A stretch of 64,000 nt of DNA, taken from NCBI RefSeq assembly GCF_015751905.1, contig NZ_JADOUF010000001.1, positions 3,038,001 through 3,102,000 of the forward strand, written 5' to 3'. Each line of letters opens with the position of its first letter. Within the stretch, counting starts at the first letter, position 1. Positions 16,959-29,100 of this stretch are shown here, piece by piece. The notes under the pieces are model-generated. The model did no database searches. It saw nothing but the letters and a program-made list of their open reading frames with translations, and was not told the DNA's origin. Source of the stretch: Longispora fulva. Lineage in GTDB: Bacteria; Actinomycetota; Actinomycetes; Mycobacteriales; Micromonosporaceae. The position numbers were made by a program, and so were the translations under genes.

Positions 16959-17162
16959 ATGACAGTCTGGAAGCTCGTGCTCGGTATCGTGCTGGTCCTG
17001 CTGGGCGGCCTGTTGACCCTGGAGTTGCTGGGCTACGTCGGCGGCGGCTTCATGACCGGCTCGAGGACCTGGGAGGAGATCGGCCCGTACGTGGCCATGA
17101 CCGGCCCGGTCATGGCCATCTCCGGCCTCGTCCTCGCGTTCACCGCCCGCCCGCGCGCCTGA
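16959..17162 (+). CDS. Small two-helix membrane protein
   Basis: The protein has 67 residues from the ATG at 16959. It has two hydrophobic segments, about 4-28 (KLVLGIVLVLLGGLLTLELLG) and 47-62 (AMTGPVMAISGLVLAFT), joined by a polar loop with WEEIGPY. It lies between the regulator and the NRPS gene but on the opposite strand, ending 19 bp before the NRPS stop with no obvious terminator between the convergent ends. No family was recognised. Small hydrophobic proteins near NRPS genes sometimes serve in self-protection or transport, but nothing in the sequence proves that here. Confidence 0.55.
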   Translation: MTVWKLVLGIVLVLLGGLLTLELLGYVGGGFMTGSRTWEEIGPYVAMTGPVMAISGLVLAFTARPRA

Positions 17163-17181
17163 GCCGCACACCACGGAGGCA

Positions 17182-20100
17182 TCACTCTCCAGGGAGGAAG
17201 CCGATCTCCGCGAAGAACGCCAGGTAGCGGTCGATCACCCCGTCATCGATGACCGGGCAGGCCACCCCCGTCCCGGCCAGCCCGCGCCGGGCGTTGGCGT
17301 CGTCGAAGCGGTTGCCTAGGCTGCTCTCCTTGTCCTCCACGTTGCTGGTCAGCATCGCGACCGGCGGCAGGGAACTACCCTCGACGGCGTGCGGCACGGC
17401 GGCCACCAGCTCCGCCTCCCACTCCCCCGGCGAGGCCCGGCGCACGGCGTGGCCGAGCCGCTCGACCCGGCGCAGCACGGCCTCCGACCGGGTCCGGACC
17501 GCGTTGATCAGGTTGTACGCTGTGCCGTCCGGCTCCAGCTCCCGGCTCAGCCGGACGATGGCTGCGGTGACGTAGTCGACGGGCACCAGGTCCACCTCAT
17601 AGAGCTGGCCGTCCGTCCACACCGGGGCGACGCCCAGCTCCACGCAGGCGCGGATGTAGTGCCAGAACGCGTCGGCGTCGCCGGCCGCTCCGGTGCCGCT
17701 GTGTCCGGTGACCCGGCCCGGGCGGTAGATCGCGACGGGCAGGCCCCGGGCCGCCGCGGCCTTGACGAGCTGCTCGGCGACCCACTTGCTCTGCATGTAC
17801 CCGTTGTCGGGCACCGCGTCGACGGTGACCTGGCGGTCCTCGCCGATCACCTCCGGGTTCTCCAGCCCCGACAGCAGGGTGCTGCACGAGGAGACGTAGT
17901 GCACGGGTACGCCGCGGCCGAGGAGTGACATCCGGAGGATCTCGGTCGTGCCGCCGATGTTGGCGGCCCGCATCCGGGGGTACGGGTCGACGAGGTGCAC
18001 CCGGGCGCCGTTGTGGTAGATCACGTCGACCCGCTCGGCCAGCTCGGCGAATTCCTCCTCGCCCAGCCCGAGCCGGGGCAGTTCGAGGTCGCCGGGCAGG
18101 GCGGTGATCCGGTCGCGCAGGGCCGGGTCCCACAGCCGGTACCGGCGCAGGCTCGCCTCGATCCGCTCGGCCGCGCGGTCGGCGTCGGCGGCCCGGACCA
18201 GGCAGGTCACCTGGGCTCGGGGCGCGGTGCGCAGGAGTTCGGCGAGCAGGAACGCGCCGAGGAACCCGTTGGCCCCGGTGAGCAGGACGTGTCGCGGGTC
18301 CGGCTGGACCCGGGGCTTGGCGTCGGCGGCCCGGTAGGGCGCGATCGTGGCGGGCAGCGCCGTGTCGGCGAGCATATCTCGGTGCACAGTGGACGCCGCG
18401 CCGCCGTCGCCGTCGACCGCCTGGGCCAGCCCGGCGACAGTGCGGGTGTCGAACACGGCCCGCAGCGGCAGGGCCACACCGGTCCGGGCCGTCAGGAGGC
18501 CCACCAGCCGGGTGGCCAGCAGGGAGTGCCCGCCGATCGCGAAGAAGTCGTCGTCGGCGACGACGGACGCGACGTCGAGCACCTCGGCGACCAGTTCGGC
18601 GACGAGCCGCTCGGTCGGGGTGGCCGGCGGCCGGGACGGGCCGGTGTCGGCGCGGTCCGGCGCAGGCAGCGCCCGGGCGTCGAGCTTGCCGTTCGGGGTC
18701 AGCGGCAGCTCGGCGAGGGTGTGGAACGCCGACGGGATCATGTGCTCGGGCAGCCGGCGGGCCAGGTACGCCCGCAGGTCGGCGGCACCGTCGGCCGTGG
18801 GCACGACGTAGGCGACGAGCTGGCGGTCGCCGGGCCGGTCCTCGCGGGCCACGACGGCCACCTGGGCGACGGCCGGGTGCCCGGCCAGCGCGCTCTCGAT
18901 CTCGCCGAGCTCGATCCGGAAGCCCCGGATCTTGACCTGGAGGTCGGCCCGGCCCGCGAAGACCAGCTGGCCGTCGGGGCGCCAGCGGGCCAGGTCGCCG
19001 GTGCGGTACATCCGCCCGCCCGCCTCACCGTAGGGGCAGGCCACGAACCGTTCGGCGGTCAGCCCCGGCCGGTGCAGGTAGCCGCGGGCCAGGCCGTCGC
19101 CGGCCAGGTACAGCTCGCCGGTGACGCCGGGCGGCACGGGCCGCAGGTCGGCGTCGAGGACGTACGCCCGGGTGTTGGGCACCGGCCGGCCGATCGGCGG
19201 GGCGCCGTCGGCCGTCAGGGGGCCGCTCAGCACGGCGCAGACGGTGGACTCGGTCGGCCCGTACCCGTTGAGCAGTTCCCTCCCCGGCGACCAGCGGGCC
19301 GCGAGCTCCGGCGTGCACACATCGCCGCCGGTGACCAGGGTGCGGACCGTGCCGAGGGAGCCGGTGGGGGTGACCGCGAGCAGGGCAGGGGACAGCACGG
19401 CGTGCGTGACCGCGTGCCGGTCGACGACCTCGGGCAGCGAACCGCCGGCCGCGAGCCGGTCGGCGGGCGCGACCACCAGGTTCGCCCCGGACAACAGGGC
19501 CATCCACGTCTCCCACACCGCGGCGTCGAAGCTGGGCGAGGCGTACTGCAGCACCCGGCTGTCCCCCGTGATCCCCAACCGGCCGGCCGACAACCAGGCC
19601 AGGCTGGTCAACCCGACGTGGGTGACCACGACACCCTTGGGCCGGCCGGTGGACCCGGACGTGTAGATGACGTAGGCGGGGTTGTCCGGGGACGGCTGCC
19701 GGATCGGGTCGGCGTCCGACCGCCCGCCGATCCGGGCCGCCGGGTCCGGGGAGTCCAGGAGCAGGATCGGCAGGTCCAGGCCGGCGGGCAGGGTGGCGGC
19801 GGTGGCGGTGTCGGTGATCAGGAGCCGGGCGGCGGAGTCGTCCAGCAGGTAGCTGATCCGCTCGGCCGGGTACGACGGATCCACGGGCAGGTAGGCCGCG
19901 CCGGCCTTGACCACGCCGAGCTGCGCGGTCACCATCGCCGCCGAGCGGGGCAGCGCGAGCGCGACGACGTCCTCGGGGCCGACGCCGCTCGCCGCGAGGT
20001 GCGCGGCGAGCTGGTGGGCGCGGGCGTCGAGTTCGGCGTAGCTGAGCACCGCGTCGTCGGCGGTGACCGCGACGGCCGCAGGGGTCTCGGCGGCCCGGGC

Positions 20101-23100
20101 GGCGAACAGCTCCGGCAGGGTGTGCCGGCCGACGGGTGCGGCGGTGGCGTTCCAGTCGGTGAGCACGTCGCGGCGCTCGGCGGCCGACAGCAGGTCGTGC
20201 TCGGCGAGCGGCAGGGCCGGATCGGCGGCGACCTTGGTGAGCAGGGCCCCAAGCCGGGCGGCGACGGCGGCGACGGTCGCGCGGTCGAAGAGGTCCGTGG
20301 CGTACTCCAGCGCGCACGCCAGCCCCGCCGGGCTCCCGTCGGGGTGCTGGCGCTCCTCGACGACGAGGCTCAGGTCGAACTTCGCCATCTCCCAGTCCAG
20401 CGGCTCCGGGCGGGCCGCGAGACCAGGCAGGTCGAAGCCGGCGGGCGCGGTGTTCTGCAACGTCAGCATCACCTGGAACAGCGGGTGCCGGGACATGGAC
20501 CTGGTCGGGTTCACGGCCTCGACGAGCTGCTCGAAGGGAATGTCCTGGTGGGCGTACGCGGCCAGGTCGGCCTCGCGGACCCGGTCGAGCAGGCCCGCGA
20601 AGCTGGGCCGGCCCGACAGGTCGGTGCGCAGCACGAGGGTGTTGACGAAGAAACCGACCAGGTGGTCGAGCGCGTCGTCGAGCCGGCCGGCGACGGCCGT
20701 TCCGATCGGGACGTCGTCGCCGGCCCCCAGCCGGGACAGCAGGCCCGCGAGCCCGGCCTGCAACACCATGAACAGCGTCGCGTCGCCCTGCCGGGCGGTA
20801 CGCAGCAGGGCTGCGTGCAGATCCGCGTCGAGGTGGAACTCCTCGATCGCGCCCCGGTGCGAGGCGATGGCCGGCCGCGGCCGGTCATACGGCAGCGCCA
20901 GCTCCTCCGGCGCCCCCGCCAGGGTCTTGCGCCAGTAGTCGAGCTGCTCGCTGGCGAGGCTGCCCGGGTCGCGCTCGTCGCCGAGCAGCTCGCCCTGCCA
21001 GCGGGTGTAGTCGGCGTACTGCGCCGGCAGCGGGGGCAGCTGTGCGGCGACGCCGTCGAGCCGGGCCGCGTACGCGGCGGACAGGTCCGCGGCCAGCGGC
21101 CCCACCGACCAGCCGTCGGCGACAATGTGGTGCACGAGCAGCAGCAGGACGTGCCGCCCCGGCGAGACGGCGAACAGGGTGGCCCGCACGGGCAGGTCGT
21201 GGGCCAGGTCGAAACCGACCCGGCTCGCCTCGGCCAGCGCGGCCGGCAGCGCGGCCTCGTCGACGTCGCGCAGGTACAGCTCGCAGACGACGTCGGCGGG
21301 GTCGAGCACGTGCTGGCGGGGCTGCCCCTCGTGTTCGGGGAACACGGTGCGCAGGCTCTCGTGCCGGGCGACGAGGTCGACGATCGCGGCCCGCAGCGCG
21401 TCGACGTCGAGGTCGCCTTCGAGCCGGACGGCGAACGGCAGGTGGTAGGTCGCCGTCGGCCCCTCCAGCTTGTGCAGGAACCACAGCCGGCGCTGGGCCG
21501 CCGACAGCGGCACCACCTCCGGCCGGGGCGCCGGCCGCAGCGCGGGCCGGACCTGGCCGGTGGCCTCCGCGAGGGCGGCGGCGAGCCGGGCCGGGCTGGG
21601 CGCCTGGAACAGGGTCCGGACCGCGACCTCGACGCCGAGGGTGGACCGGATCCGGCTGACCAGGCGGGTGGCGAGCAGCGAGTGTCCGCCGAGGGCGAAG
21701 AAGTCCTCGTCCACCCCGACCCGGGGCAGGCCGAGCACCTCGGCGAACAGGTCGGTGAGGATCGCCTCCGCCGGCGTGCGCGGCGCGCGGGTGCCGGCAT
21801 GCGCCCGGTCCGGGGCCGGCAGGGCGGCGCGGTCGAGCTTCCCGTTCGGGGTCAGCGGGAACGCGTCGAGGACCACGACCGCCGACGGCACCATGTACTC
21901 GGGCAGCCGGCCGGCCACGAAGTCCCGCAGCTCGGCGGGGCGGGCGGTGCCGACGACGTAGCCGACGAGCTGGGGGTTGCCGGGCCGGTCCTCGCGGGCC
22001 AGGACGACGGCGCTCGTGACGGCCTCGTGCGCGGTGAGCGCGGACTCGATCTCGCCGAGCTCGATCCGGAAGCCCCGGACCTTCACCTGGTGGTCGGCGC
22101 GGCCGGCGAACTCGAGCAGGCCGTCTGCGGTCCAGCGGGCCAGGTCACCGGTGCGGTACATCCGCTCACCGGGCGCTCCGAACGGGTCGGCCACGAACCG
22201 CTCCGCCGTGAGAGCGGGGCGGTGCACGTAGCCGAGGGCGACGCCGGCCCCGGCCAGGTACAGCTCGCCGGTCACGCCGGGGGCCACGGGCCGTAGCCGG
22301 GCGTCGAGGACGTGGCAGCGGGTGTTGGCGATCGGGGTGCCGATCGGGACACGCTCGGGCCAGTCGGCGACCCGGGCCGGCAGGGTCCAGGCCGTCGCGA
22401 CATGCGTCTCAGCCGGCCCGTAGTGGTTGTGCAGCCGGCGGTCACCGGTACCGAAGAAGTGTCGGACCGGATCGGTGAGCCGCAGCGCCTCGCCGGCCTG
22501 GGCCACGTCGACGAGCGCCGGCAGGTCCTCGCCGATATCTGCGGCGGCCTCAGCGATCGCCTCGATCACCAGGTTCGGCGCGAACAGCTCGTCGACCTCG
22601 TGCTCGGCGAGCCAGGCCACCAGGGCGGTCGCGTCCCGGCGGGTCTCCTCGGCGGGCACGCACAGGGTGCGCCCGGAGACCAGAGTGGACAGGATCTCCT
22701 GCACCGACACGTCGAAGCTGAGCGCCGTGAACTGGGCGGTGCGCCGGCCCGGCCCGCCCGGCAGCGCGCGGGCGTGCCAAGTCAGCAGGTTCACGAGCCC
22801 GGCCCCGGGCATGGCGATGCCCTTGGGCCGTCCGGTCGAGCCGGACGTGTAGATCACGTAGGCGGGATGCCGCGGGTCGGTGGGCCGCAACCGGTCGTCG
22901 TCGGTCAGATCACTTTCCGGGTACCGGGCGGCAGCGTCCTCCAGCGCCGGATCGTCCAGCACGAGCACGGGATCGGCGTCGGCGAGCATGAACGCGATCC
23001 GCTCGGCCGGGTAGTCGGGGTCCACCGGCAGGTAGCCGGCCCCGGCCTTGAGGACGCCGAGCAGGGCGACGAGCTGGGTGCTCGAGCGGGGCAGCGCCAG

Positions 23101-26100
23101 GGCCACGGTGTCCCCCGGTCCGGCACCCAGGGCGACGAGCCGGCGGGCGACCCGGTTGGACCGGGCGTTGAGCCGCCCGTACGTGAGGCTCTCCGCGCCG
23201 AACAGCACCGCGACCGCGTCGGGGTGCAACGCCGCCCGGGCCTCGAACAACTCGGCGACGCTCGCCTCCGGATACGACTCGCCGGTCGAGTTCCAGGCTT
23301 CCGCGACCTGACGCCGTTCGTCGGCGGACAGCACGTCCAGGCCGCTCACGGGCCGGTCGGGGTTGGCGACGACCTGTTCGAGCACCCGGACGTAGCGGTC
23401 CACGATGGTGCGCACGGACTCCCGGTCGAACAGGTCGGTCGAGTACTCGGCGACCCCGGCGACGCCGGTGGGCTCCTCGCTCATCGCGAACCACAGATCG
23501 AACTTGGCCGTGCCCGAACCGACGAGCTCGGGCTCGGTGGCCAGACCCGGCAGGGCGAACTCGGGCCGGACCCCGTTCTGCAGCGTGAACATGACCTGGA
23601 ACAGCGGATGCCGGCTCATGGACCGGGTCGGCTCCAGCGCGTCGACGAGCCGCTCGAACGGGATGTCCTGGTGGGCGTAGGCGCCCAGGTCGGTCTCGCG
23701 GACCCGGTCGACCAGCTCCGCGACCGTCGGATCCCCGGACAGGTCGGTACGCAGGACCAGAGTGTTGACGAAGAACCCGACCAGGTCGTCGAGCGCCTCG
23801 TCCAGCCGGCCTGCGATCGGACTGCCGAGCGGGATGTCCTGGCCCGCGCCCAGGTGCGACAGCAGTGCCGCCAGTCCGGCCTGCAACACCATGAACAGGG
23901 TCGCGTCGCGGTCCCGGGCGAGCCGGAGCAGGCCGTCGCGCAGGGCCGGCGACAGCTCGAACGCGACGAAGTCGCCCCGGTAGGACGGGGTCGCGGGCCG
24001 GGGCCGGTCGTACGGCAGCGCCAGCTCCTCGGGCGCACCGGCGAGCGCCGCGCGCCAGTAGTCGAGCTGCGGGGCCGACACCCCGTCGAGGAGGTCGCGC
24101 TGCCAGAGGGTGTAGTCGGCGTACCGCACCGGCAGCGGCGTCCAGGTCGGGGCCGCTCCGGCGAGCCGGGCGGCGTACGCGGCCGACAGGTCCCGCGACA
24201 GCGGCCCCACCGACCAGCCGTCGGCGGCGATGTGATGCGTCAGGAGCAGCAGCACGCTGTGCTCGTCGGCGAGCCGGAACAGCCAGCCGCGCACCGGCAG
24301 GTCGGCGACGATGTCGAACGTGTGCCGGGCGGCGGCGGACAGCTCCCGGGACAGTTCGGCCTCGTCGGCCACGGCGCGCACGTCGAGGCGGGGGGCGGCG
24401 TGCGGGAGTACCCGTTGGGTGGGTTCCCCGCCGGACTCCGGGAAGACCGTGCGCAGCGTCTCGTGCCGGCCCACGACGTCGGCCAGCGCGGACCGCAGGG
24501 CCTCGACGTCGACCGGGCCGCGCAGCCGCAGCGCGAGCGGCACGTTGTAGGTGGCGCTGGGCCCCTCCAGGCGGTGCAGGAACCACAGTCGTCGCTGGGC
24601 CGCGGACAGCGGCAGCGGGTCGGGCAGGTCGCGGGCCGCGAGCGCCGGCCGGGTGCGGCCCTCGGCGTCGGCGAGAGCCACGGCCAGCCGGGCCGGGGTC
24701 GGGGACCGGAACAGGGCCCGCACGGTCAGCTCGACGCCCAGGGCGGTGCGGATCCGGCTGGTCAGCCGGGTCGCGAGCAGGGAGTGGCCGCCGAGGGCGA
24801 AGAAGTCGTCGTCGACGCCGACCGTGGGCACCTGCAGGACCTCGGCGAACAGTCCGACGAGGATCTCCTCGACCGGGGTCCGCGCGGCCCGGGCGGAGCC
24901 TGCGGCCGCGTAGTCCGGAGCGGGCAGCGCGGCGCGGTCCACCTTGCGGTTCGGGGTCAGCGGCAGCGCGTCGAGCACGACGACGGCGGCGGGCACCATG
25001 AACTCGGGCAACCGGGCGGCCACGAGCCCGCGCAGGGCGGCTGGATCCGGTGCGGTGTCGGCGGCGGGCACGACGTAGCCGACGAGGCGCTTGTCGCCCG
25101 GCCGGTCCTCGCGCACGATCACGACGGCCTGCCCGACCGCCGGGTCGATGGACAGCACGGCCTCGACCTCGCCGAGTTCGATCCGGAAGCCGCGCAGCTT
25201 CACCTGGTTGTCGGCCCGACCCACGAACATCAGCTCGCCGTCGGCCGACCAACGGGCGAGGTCGCCGGTGCGGTACATCCGGGTGCCCGCCTCGCCGAAG
25301 GGGCAGGCCACGAAGCGGTCGGCGGTCAGGGCCGGCCGGTTCAGGTAGCCGCGGGCCACCCCGGCGCCGGCGATGTACAGCTCGCCGGTCACGCCGGGCG
25401 GCACGGGCCGCAGCCGGGCGTCGAGGACGTACACCCGGGCGTCGGCGATCGGGCCGCCGATCGGCACGGACCCGGCCGGGGCCAACGGCGCGCTCATCGT
25501 GGCGCAGACCGTGGTCTCGGTCGGGCCGTACGCGTTGAGCATCGTGCGCCCCGCCGCCCACCGTTCGACCAGCGCCGCCGAGGACGCGTCCCCGGCCACC
25601 AGCAGGGTCGTCACGGTCGGCATCGAGCCGGCGGGCATCACGGCGAGCGCCGCGGGCGGCAGCGTGAGGTGGGTGACCCGGTGCTCGGCGAGGACCTCGG
25701 CGAGCGGGTCGCCGGGCATGATCCGGTCGCGGGGCGCGAGGACGAGGGTGGCTCCGGACACCAGCGCCGGGCACCACTCGGACACGGCGGTGTCGAAGCT
25801 GGGTGAGGCGAACTGGAGCAGCCGGCTGTCCCCGTCCAGGCCCAGCCGCTGGCGGTGCGCCTCGGCCATGCTCGCAAGGCCGGTGTGGGTCACGGCGACG
25901 CCCTTGGGCCGGCCGGTGGATCCGGAGGTGTAGATCACGTACGCCGGGTTGGCGAGGGCCAGCGGCCGAACACGGTCCACATCGGACAGGTTCTCGGAGG
26001 AGTGTGCGGCGAACCCGGACCCGTCGAGGAGCAGGGCGTCCCCGGGCAGCGCTCCTGCGGTCTCCGCCGTGGCGAGCACGACGGCGGGGCCCGCGTCGGC

Positions 26101-29100
26101 GAGCATGAACGCGATCCGCTCCGCCGGGTAGTCCGGGTCCACGGGCAGGTACGCCGCGCCGGCCTTGAGCACGGCGAGGATCGCGACGATCAGGTCCGCC
26201 GACCGCGGCAGGGCCAACGCGACGAGATCCTCGGCCCCGATCCCGCGACCGGCCAACTCCCGGGCGAGCCGGTTGGCTCGCCCGTTGAGCTCGGCGTAGC
26301 TCACCGCGGTGCCGGCGAAGGCGAGCGCCTCGGCGTCCGGGGTGCGCGCGACCGCGGCCTCGAACAATGCAGGCAGGGTCGCGGCGGGCACGTCGGTGCC
26401 GGTGCGGTTCCAGTCCGCGAGGATCCGGCCCCGCTCGGCGACCGACAGCGCCTCCACCCGGCCGGCCGGGTCGGCGGCGGCCTGGGCCAGCACCGACAAC
26501 AGCCGCGCGGCGACCGTGACTACGGTCCTGCGGTCGAAGAGGTCCGCCGCGTACTCCAGCGAGCACGCCAGCCCCGCGCCATCGGCCCTCTCGGTGAACG
26601 TGAGAGTCAGATCGAACTTCGCCGCGTCCCAGCCGATCGGCTCGGGCCGGGCAGCGAGCCCCGGCAGCGCGAAACCGGAACCGGTGTCCTGCTGCGGGGC
26701 GAGCATCACCTGGAACAACGGGTTCACCGCGGGGGTACGCGCCGGGGCCAGCGTCTCGACCAGCCGGTCGAAGGGCAGATCCTGATGCGCGTACGCCGAC
26801 AGGGCCGTCTCGCGGACCCGGCCGAGCAGCTCCGCGAACGTCGGGTCGCCCGACACGTCGGTGCGCAGCACGACGGTGTTGACGAAGAAGCCGACCAGGT
26901 CGTCGAGCCGCTCATCGAGCCGGCCGGCGACCGGGGTGCCGATCGGGACGTCCGTGCCCGCGCCGAGCCGGGACAGCAGCAGCGCCAGGCCGGCCTGCAT
27001 CACCATGAACAGCGTCGCGCCGTGGCCGTGGGCGAGCCGGACCAGGTCGCCGTGCAGCGCGCCGTCCACCTCGAACTCGACCAGACCGCCGCGGTGCGAG
27101 GCCACCGGCGGGCGGGGCCGGTCGTAGGGCAGCGCCAGCGTCTCGGGCAGGTCCGCGAGAGCGTCCCGCCAGTGCGCGAGCTGCCCACCGGCGAGGCTCG
27201 CGGGATCGTTCTCGTCGCCGAGCAGGTCACGGTGCCAGAGGGTGTAGTCCGCGTACTGGACCGGCAGCGCGGTCCACTGTGGGACCTCGCCGCGCGACCG
27301 GGCCGCGTAGGCGACGGACAGGTCGGCGGCCAGGGGCGCCGCGGACCAACCGTCGCACGCGATGTGGTGCAGCAGGAGCAGCAGGACATGCTCGCCCTCG
27401 GCGACCCGGAACAGGGTCACCCGCAGCGGCGGCTCCGCCGCGAGGTCGAACGTGCCCCGCACCGCCGAGGCCAGCGCCCCGGCCAGATCCCCGCCCGGGT
27501 CGACGACCGTCAGCGCGGGCCGTGCCCGGTCCGGGTCCAGCACCCTCTGGTACGGCTCCCCGCCGGCCTCCCCGAACACGGTGCGCAGGCTCTCGTGCCG
27601 GCCGGTCACGTCGGCCAGCGCCGCCGTGAGCGCGTCGGTGTCCAGTCCGCCGGTCAGCCGTACCGCGATCGGCAGGTTGTAGGCCGAACCCGGACCGTCG
27701 AACGTGTGCAGGAACCACAGGCGGCGCTGGGCTGCCGACAACGGCAGCCGCTCCGGCCGGCCGGTCGGGCACAGCGCCGGGCGGGCCGGACCGCTGGCGG
27801 CCGCGACGGCGGCGGCGAGCCGGGCCGGGGTCGGGTACTGGAACACCAGCCGCACACCCAGCTCGACGCCGAGCGCGGTCCGCGCCCGGCTCGCCAGGCG
27901 GGTGGCGAGCAGCGAGTGCCCGCCGAGCGCGAAGAAGTCGTCGTCGATCCCGACCGCCGGCACGCCGAGCACCTCGGCGAACAGGCCGACGAGGATCTCC
28001 TCCGCGGCGGTGCGGGGCGCACGGGAACCGGTCGCGGCGCGCGCATGCGGGGCGGGCAGCGCCCGAGTGTCGAGCTTGCCCTGGCTGGTCAGCGCGAACG
28101 CGTCCACGACGACCACCGCGGCCGGAACCATGAACCCGGGCAGCCGCGCGGCGGCGTGCGCCCGGACCGCCTCCGGATCAGGTGCCCCGGCGGGGCCGGG
28201 CACGACGTAACCGACGAGACGCCGGTCGCCGGGGGTGTCCTCCCGGACCAGGACCGTCGCGTGCGCCACGGCCGGATGGTCGGCGAGGGCCGCGGTGACC
28301 TCGCCCAGCTCGATCCGGTACCCGCGCAGCTTCACCTGCCCGTCGACCCGGCCGGCGAACACCAGCTCCCCCGCGCCCGTCCACCGGGCGAGGTCACCGG
28401 TGCGGTACATCCGGTCACTCTCACCGAACGGGCAGGCCACGAACCGCTCGGCCGTCAGCGCCGGCCGGCCGAGGTAGCCCCGGGCCAGGCCCGCACCGGC
28501 CAGATACAGCTCGCCGACGACGCCCGCCGGCACCGGGCGCAGCGCCGCGTCCAGGACGTAGGCGCGCGTGTTGTCCAGCGGCCGGCCGATCGGCACCAGG
28601 TCACCGCCCACCTCGTCGACGGAACGGAAGGCGCGGCTGGTGGCGAAGGTGGTGCTCTCGGTGGGCCCGTACCCGTCGCACACGACCAGCCCCGGGCACG
28701 CCGCGAGCGCGCGGCGCACCGACTCCGGGCGCACCACGTCGCCGCCGGTCCACACCTCGCGCAGTCCGGCGAGGCTTCCCGGCCGGTCCTCGACGACCAC
28801 ATCGAACAGTGCGGCGGTCAGCCACGCGGCCGTGACACCGTGCCCGGCGACAGCCTCTGCCACCGCGTCGGCGTCCACCCGGCGGTCGGCGGGCAGCACG
28901 ACCACGGTCCCGCCGCGCAGCAGCGGCACCCACAGCTCGTAGGTGGACGCGTCGAAGGAGTGCGGCGAGTGCAGCAGGACCCGGTCGTGCGCACCGGAGT
29001 CCCAGCGCCGGTCGGTGGCCAGCGCGACGACGTCGGCGTGGGTGACGGCGACGCCCTTGGGCACGCCGGTGCTGCCGGACGTGTGCATCACGTACGCGAG

